In this document: piece after piece, positions 6,939-9,516 of the stretch | Layout: each line of letters starts with the position of its first letter | Numbering within the stretch: position 1 is the stretch's first letter | NCBI GenBank assembly: GCA_035463115.1 | Contig: DATHTO010000060.1 | Span: forward strand, 1 to 9,516 | Direction: 5' to 3' | Source: BPGL01 sp035463115 | GTDB lineage: Bacteria > Actinomycetota > UBA4738 > HRBIN12 | Length of the DNA: 9,516 nucleotides | Program-made: the position numbers and the translations under genes | Notes under the pieces: generated by a model | Databases searched by the model: none | Told to the model about the DNA's origin: nothing | What the model saw: the letters and a program-made list of their open reading frames with translations, nothing else

Positions 6939-7919
6939 TCAGGCCTCGTCGCGGAGCGCCTTGCCGGTCAGATGCAGGAAGACCGCCTCGAGGTTCGGCT
7001 CGTGCACCTCGACGCCCGTGATCGCGCCGCCCGCGCCGTCGACCGCACGGATCACGTCCGCGAGGGCCCCGCGAGCGTCGCGCATCAGGACGTCGAGGCC
7101 GCCGCCCGCGACCGCGGCGCTGGCGACCCCGGCGACGCGCCGTGTCGCGTCGGCCGCGTCCTCGAGGTCGCCGTCCGCGTCGATGCGGAGGCGGTCGTGC
7201 TCGCCGACGAGTCCGACGAGTTCGCGGCGCGTGCCCTCCGCCCGCAGGACGCCCTCGTCGATGATGCCGACGCGATCGCACAGGCGCTCGGCTTCCTCCA
7301 TGTAGTGCGTCGTGTAGAGGATCGCCATGCCTTCGTCGCTCGAGCGAGCGACGGACCCGAGGATCGCGTTGCGGCTCTGTGGGTCGACCCCGACCGTCGG
7401 CTCGTCGAGGATCAACAGCGCCGGATCGTTCAGCAGCCCGAGCGCGATGTTCAACCGGCGCTGCATGCCGCCGGAGTATTCCTGGGCTCGGTCGCGGGCG
7501 CGGTCCGTGAGTGCGACCGTCTCGAGGACGCGCGAGACCCTGCCATCGAGTTCGTCCCCGGCGATCCCGTGCAGGCTTCCGAAGAACCGCAGGTTCTCCT
7601 CGGCGGTGAGGTCGGGATAGAGGGCGATCTCCTGCGGCACGTAGCCGATCGAGGCCTTCGCGGCGACGGCGTGCGTGTCGACCGCTCGCCCCGCCACGAT
7701 CACGTCGCCGGCGTCGCGCGCGAGCAGCCCGCAGATCATCGAGATCGGCGTCGTCTTGCCGGCGCCGTTCGGACCGAGGAGACCGTACGTCTCGCCCGGC
7801 GCGATCTCGAAGCCGACGTCGGCGACGGCGACGCGTTCGTCGAAGGTCTTGCGCAGGCCCGAGCAGCGAAGGATCGGCTCGGGCGCGGGACCGCGGCTGC
7901 GCGTCGAGGGATCGCTCAC
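6939..7919 (-). CDS. ABC-2 exporter ATP-binding protein (CcmA/LnrL-like)
   Basis: Cytoplasmic ATPase subunit, 326 residues, that would power the two permeases encoded after it. Motifs in order: aromatic-type F26 after LRKT, Walker A GPNGAGKTT at 49-57, Q-loop Q96 (YVPQ), signature YSGGMQ at 148-153, Walker B LLILDEP at 168-174, D-loop VDPQ, and switch H205 (TTHYMEEAE). A C-terminal extension (about 235-326) with the EPNLEAVFLHLTG ending is typical of drug and lipid exporters of this class. Oddity: the residue after GKTT is Pro58 where Thr or Leu is usual. The GTG at 7919 was chosen because it overlaps the TetR stop by four bases (GTGA), has GAGGG just upstream and begins right before the conserved domain; the frame stays open upstream but that part is antisense to the TetR gene. 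The ribosome-binding site lies in a hairpin. Confidence 0.92.
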   Translation of the reverse strand: MSDPSTRSRGPAPEPILRCSGLRKTFDERVAVADVGFEIAPGETYGLLGPNGAGKTTPISMICGLLARDAGDVIVAGRAVDTHAVAAKASIGYVPQEIALYPDLTAEENLRFFGSLHGIAGDELDGRVSRVLETVALTDRARDRAQEYSGGMQRRLNIALGLLNDPALLILDEPTVGVDPQSRNAILGSVARSSDEGMAILYTTHYMEEAERLCDRVGIIDEGVLRAEGTRRELVGLVGEHDRLRIDADGDLEDAADATRRVAGVASAAVAGGGLDVLMRDARGALADVIRAVDGAGGAITGVEVHEPNLEAVFLHLTGKALRDEA

Positions 7920-8680
7920 GAGACCCTCGATGAGGGTTCCGGCCGCGGCGACGGCAGGCCGGCCAACAGCGCGTCGAGCCCGACGCCGAAGCTCGATCCG
8001 CCGACCCCGAGCGGGCCCGCTTCCCACCGCAGGCCGAACGCGCGGTTCTCGAGGGCGGGAAGGGCGGCGTGCAGCCCCGGATGGCGATGTCGGTCGAGCC
8101 CGCCGAGGTACGTGCGGACCCAGCGCTCGAGCTGCAAGCGGTCGCTGCGTCGCTGCTCGGGCTGCATCTCCACGACGCTGAACCCGAAGACGTAGCCTGC
8201 CCACGCGTTGTACGCGTCGACGAGCGTGTCTCCTTCGTAGCCTGCGCCGAGCAGGATCGACACCGCGTGCTCCGCGACCCGAACCGCCGCGGGCGTCACG
8301 AGGACGTAGCTGTCGAGCACCGGGTGCACGTGCGGGTGGTCGGCGAGGACACGCCGGATGTCGAACGCGAACGAGCGGAGACGTTCCCGCCACGTCTCGG
8401 CGGTTTGATCCCGTGCCTCCGAGGGCACCTGGATCTCCGACAGCACGAGATCGGCCACGGCGACGAGGAGGTGCTCCTTGCGTTCGATGCGACGGTGGAG
8501 CTGCGACGCGCCCACGTCGAGCGACCTCGCGAGTGCCCGAACGCTCAGGGCGTCGACGCCGCCGACGTGGACCAGCTCGTGCGCCGCTCCGACGATCCGC
8601 TCGTGCGTGAGGAGCGGCCTCTCTGGCCGCGTGGCGGCGAACCACGGCAGCGAGACGTCGTTGTCGGTCGGTTCGCTCAC
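7916..8680 (-). CDS. TetR/AcrR-family transcriptional regulator, first gene of the exporter operon
   Basis: Predicted one-component DNA-binding repressor, 254 residues. The N-terminal TetR_N helix bundle runs from about 24 to 77: LTHERIVGAAHELV, then the helix-turn-helix ALSVRALARSLDVGASQLHRRI (about 44-65) and the usual K-x-x-LL (KEHLL, 68-72). The remainder fits the TetR_C ligand-binding type, with W-x-x-RL, HPHVHP and a hydrophobic core around LVDAYNAWAGYVFGFSVVE. As first gene of the operon it most likely represses its own promoter and responds to the exported compound; this is inferred from position. The stop overlaps the ATPase start by four bases. I favour the GTG at 8680; an in-frame ATG at 8713 would add 11 residues and would put a 14-base GC palindrome inside the coding region. 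Neither start has a good ribosome-binding site. The frame continues to 9034 but that part is antisense to the divergent gene. Confidence 0.88.
   Translation of the reverse strand: MSEPTDNDVSLPWFAATRPERPLLTHERIVGAAHELVHVGGVDALSVRALARSLDVGASQLHRRIERKEHLLVAVADLVLSEIQVPSEARDQTAETWRERLRSFAFDIRRVLADHPHVHPVLDSYVLVTPAAVRVAEHAVSILLGAGYEGDTLVDAYNAWAGYVFGFSVVEMQPEQRRSDRLQLERWVRTYLGGLDRHRHPGLHAALPALENRAFGLRWEAGPLGVGGSSFGVGLDALLAGLPSPRPEPSSRVS
7923..7937 (-). promoter_or_regulatory. Hairpin masking the ribosome-binding site of the exporter ATPase gene
   Basis: On the minus strand the end of the TetR gene reads ACCCTC, ATC, GAGGGT, then CTC and the GTG start. The two 6-base arms are perfectly complementary, and the downstream arm contains GAGGG, the only Shine-Dalgarno-like sequence for the ATPase gene. 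In the mRNA the site would be closed unless ribosomes finishing the TetR gene open it. This is a prediction from base pairing; the stem is short. Confidence 0.5.
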
Positions 8681-8692
8681 GGGCGCAGTGTC

Positions 8693-8706
8693 TCGCGCGC
8701 GCGCGA
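8693..8706. repeat. 14-base perfect alternating-GC palindrome just upstream of the TetR GTG start
   Basis: TCGCGCGCGCGCGA at 8693-8706 is self-complementary, lying 13 bases upstream of the chosen TetR start. It could be an autoregulatory operator, or it could form a hairpin in the leader of the TetR transcript. It may also be plain GC-rich simple sequence, since alternating CG is automatically palindromic. If the ATG at 8713 were the true start it would be coding. Confidence 0.3.
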
Positions 8707-8714
8707 CGGCCATC

Positions 8715-8803
8715 CGGAACCGATGCGCCCGAGAGCGTTGCGTTGACCGCGAAACATCGTTCCGCCTACGATACAGCGTCCATCCGATGCAACACCGTTC
8801 CGC
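8715..8803. repeat. Cluster of short repeats in the divergent control region
   Basis: The octamer CGTTCCGC occurs twice in direct orientation (8758-8765 and 8796-8803), and its core GTTCCG occurs once inverted (CGGAAC at 8715-8720). A separate inverted repeat, ATCGT (8756-8760), seven bases, ACGAT (8768-8772), covers the -10 box of the plus-strand promoter. CCGATGC is also repeated (8720-8726 and 8784-8790). These are candidate binding sites for the TetR protein or for a sugar-responsive regulator; no binding is demonstrated. Confidence 0.3.
8743..8772 (+). promoter_or_regulatory. Sigma70-like promoter for the sugar-importer ATPase gene
   Basis: TTGACC at 8743-8748 and TACGAT at 8767-8772 are separated by 18 bases, each close to the -35 and -10 consensus. 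Transcription would start near 8779, leaving a leader of about 70 bases before the GTG at 8850. On the other strand the same spot reads TGTATCGT, a possible -10 for the divergent TetR operon, so the two promoters may overlap; I see no convincing -35 for that one. Confidence 0.6.
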
Positions 8804-8846
8804 ACGGGCTGACGCTCGAAGGGGGCGGCGGATGAGGGAGGCGTAA
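8787..8846 (+). CDS. Possible 19-residue arginine-rich leader peptide
   Basis: An ATG at 8787, about eight bases after the predicted transcription start, opens a 19-codon frame ending in TAA at 8844-8846, three bases before the GTG of the ATPase gene. Seven of 19 residues are Arg (pairs RR at 11-12 and 14-15). Its last codons run through the GAGGGAGG ribosome-binding site of the ATPase gene, so its translation could affect initiation there. It has no ribosome-binding site of its own and could be a chance frame. Confidence 0.2.
   Translation: MQHRSARADARRGRRMREA
8834..8841 (+). promoter_or_regulatory. Shine-Dalgarno site fixing the GTG start of the sugar-importer ATPase
   Basis: GAGGGAGG ends eight bases before the GTG at 8850. 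It supports this start over other in-frame codons, and the encoded protein begins exactly where MalK-type proteins do. Confidence 0.75.
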
Positions 8847-8849
8847 GGC

Positions 8850-9516
8850 GTGGCACAGATCGCGCTCGATGGTGTCGCGAAGGTGTATCCGGACGGAACG
8901 GAGGCCGTCCGAGACCTGAACCTCGCGATCGAGGACGGCGAGTTCATGGTCTTCGTCGGACCGTCGGGATGCGGCAAGACGACCGCGCTCCGGATGATCG
9001 CGGGGCTCGAGGACATCTCCCGAGGCACCGTCACGATCGGCGATCGGGTCGTGAACGACGTTCCGTCGAAAGACCGCGACGTCGCGATGGTGTTCCAGAA
9101 CTACGCGCTGTACCCGCACCTGAGCGTGTACGACAACATGGCGTTCGGTCTGCGTTTGCGGAAGACCGACAAGGCGACGATCGACGAACGCGTCAAGAAG
9201 GCGGCGGCCGTTCTCGGTCTCTCGCAGTTCATCGAGCGGAAGCCCCGGAACCTCTCGGGCGGACAACGGCAGCGCGTCGCGATGGGCCGTGCGATCGTCC
9301 GCGAGCCACAGGTCTTCCTGATGGACGAGCCGCTGTCGAACCTCGACGCGAAGCTCCGCGTTCAGATGCGTGCCGAGATCGCTCGCATCCAGCGCGACCT
9401 CGGCGTCACCACGCTCTACGTCACGCACGACCAGACCGAGGCCATGACGATGGGCGATCGGGTGGCCGTGATCCGCAAGGGCCAGCTGCAGCAGATCGAC
9501 ACGCCCCAGCGGCTCT
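8850..9516 (+). CDS. ugpC: UgpC/MsmX/MalK-type sugar ABC importer ATP-binding protein (3' end outside window)
   Basis: The first 222 residues of a cytoplasmic ATPase that energises carbohydrate (or glycerol-3-phosphate) import; the family is about 350-370 residues, so the C-terminal TOBE/regulatory domain is beyond the window. Motifs: Walker A GPSGCGKTT at 37-45, Q-loop Q83 in FQNYALYPHLSV, signature LSGGQRQR at 135-142, Walker B VFLMDEP at 155-161, D-loop SNLDAKLR, switch H193 in VTHDQTEAMTMGDR. The FQNYALYPH and DQTEAMTM blocks are hallmarks of the MalK/UgpC/MsmX group. Such ATPases often serve several sugar transporters in actinobacteria, and stand-alone genes are common; no permease or solute-binding gene is in view. 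The exact sugar is not predictable and the symbol reflects family, not proven substrate. Expression probably comes from the TTGACC/TACGAT promoter upstream. Confidence 0.93.
   Translation, partial: MAQIALDGVAKVYPDGTEAVRDLNLAIEDGEFMVFVGPSGCGKTTALRMIAGLEDISRGTVTIGDRVVNDVPSKDRDVAMVFQNYALYPHLSVYDNMAFGLRLRKTDKATIDERVKKAAAVLGLSQFIERKPRNLSGGQRQRVAMGRAIVREPQVFLMDEPLSNLDAKLRVQMRAEIARIQRDLGVTTLYVTHDQTEAMTMGDRVAVIRKGQLQQIDTPQRL

Noticed and set aside
6744..8195. Plus-strand 483-codon frame antisense to the ATPase and TetR genes
   Set aside because: It covers the complement of three well-supported genes, has no domain, and its codon use is that of a shadow frame.
7920..8645. Upstream extension of the exporter ATPase frame
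   Set aside because: Arg-rich sequence in another frame of the TetR gene with no homology; the GTG at 7919 with the hairpin-embedded GAGGG fits the start of the ABC domain.
8681..9034. Upstream extension of the TetR frame
   Set aside because: It runs antisense to the conserved start of the sugar ATPase and contains no TetR-like sequence; the TetR domain begins just after 8680.

Overview
The window comes from a very GC-rich genome (roughly 70% by eye) with GTG starts, short intergenic gaps and strongly GC-biased third codon positions. Together with the gene content this points to a high-GC actinobacterium. I cannot place it below phylum level from this stretch. All coding is protein-coding; I see no tRNA, rRNA, CRISPR array, IS element or phage gene, and no gene-free stretch longer than about 170 bases.

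Plus strand, left part (1-4563): the tail of a YpfJ/KPN_02809-type zinc metallopeptidase (1-291); a stand-alone Rieske non-haem iron oxygenase of the betaine/carnitine-oxygenase type (347-1480); and a 995-residue signalling protein (1576-4563). The signalling protein reads N-terminal RsbW-like ATPase/anti-sigma domain, PAS, PAS, GAF, GAF, C-terminal SpoIIE-type PP2C phosphatase. It therefore carries both a putative serine kinase/anti-sigma head and a phosphatase head of a partner-switching pathway in one chain. No sigma factor or STAS anti-anti-sigma protein is in view.

Minus strand, middle (8680 down to 4606): a tightly packed four-gene operon made of a TetR-family regulator, an ABC ATPase and two ABC-2 permeases. 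The junctions are a 4-base overlap, a 3-base gap and a 4-base overlap. This looks like a self-regulated exporter similar in layout to LnrLMN (linearmycin resistance) or YbhFSR transporters, without a membrane-fusion protein. The likely ribosome-binding site of the ATPase gene lies inside a hairpin in the end of the TetR gene, suggesting translational coupling. The operon converges on the signalling gene at 4561-4608, where an imperfect inverted repeat spans both stop codons.

Plus strand, right edge (8850-9516, cut by the window): the ATPase of a MalK/UgpC/MsmX-type sugar importer, divergent from the TetR operon. The 169-base divergent region holds a good plus-strand sigma70-like promoter (TTGACC, 18 bases, TACGAT), inverted and direct short repeats that could be operators, and a possible 19-codon arginine-rich leader ORF that ends just before the ATPase start.

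The most interesting items are the two-headed kinase/phosphatase regulator with its ATPase domain at the N-terminus, the hairpin-masked start of the exporter ATPase, and the crowded divergent control region. None of these amounts to a demonstrably new system from sequence alone.
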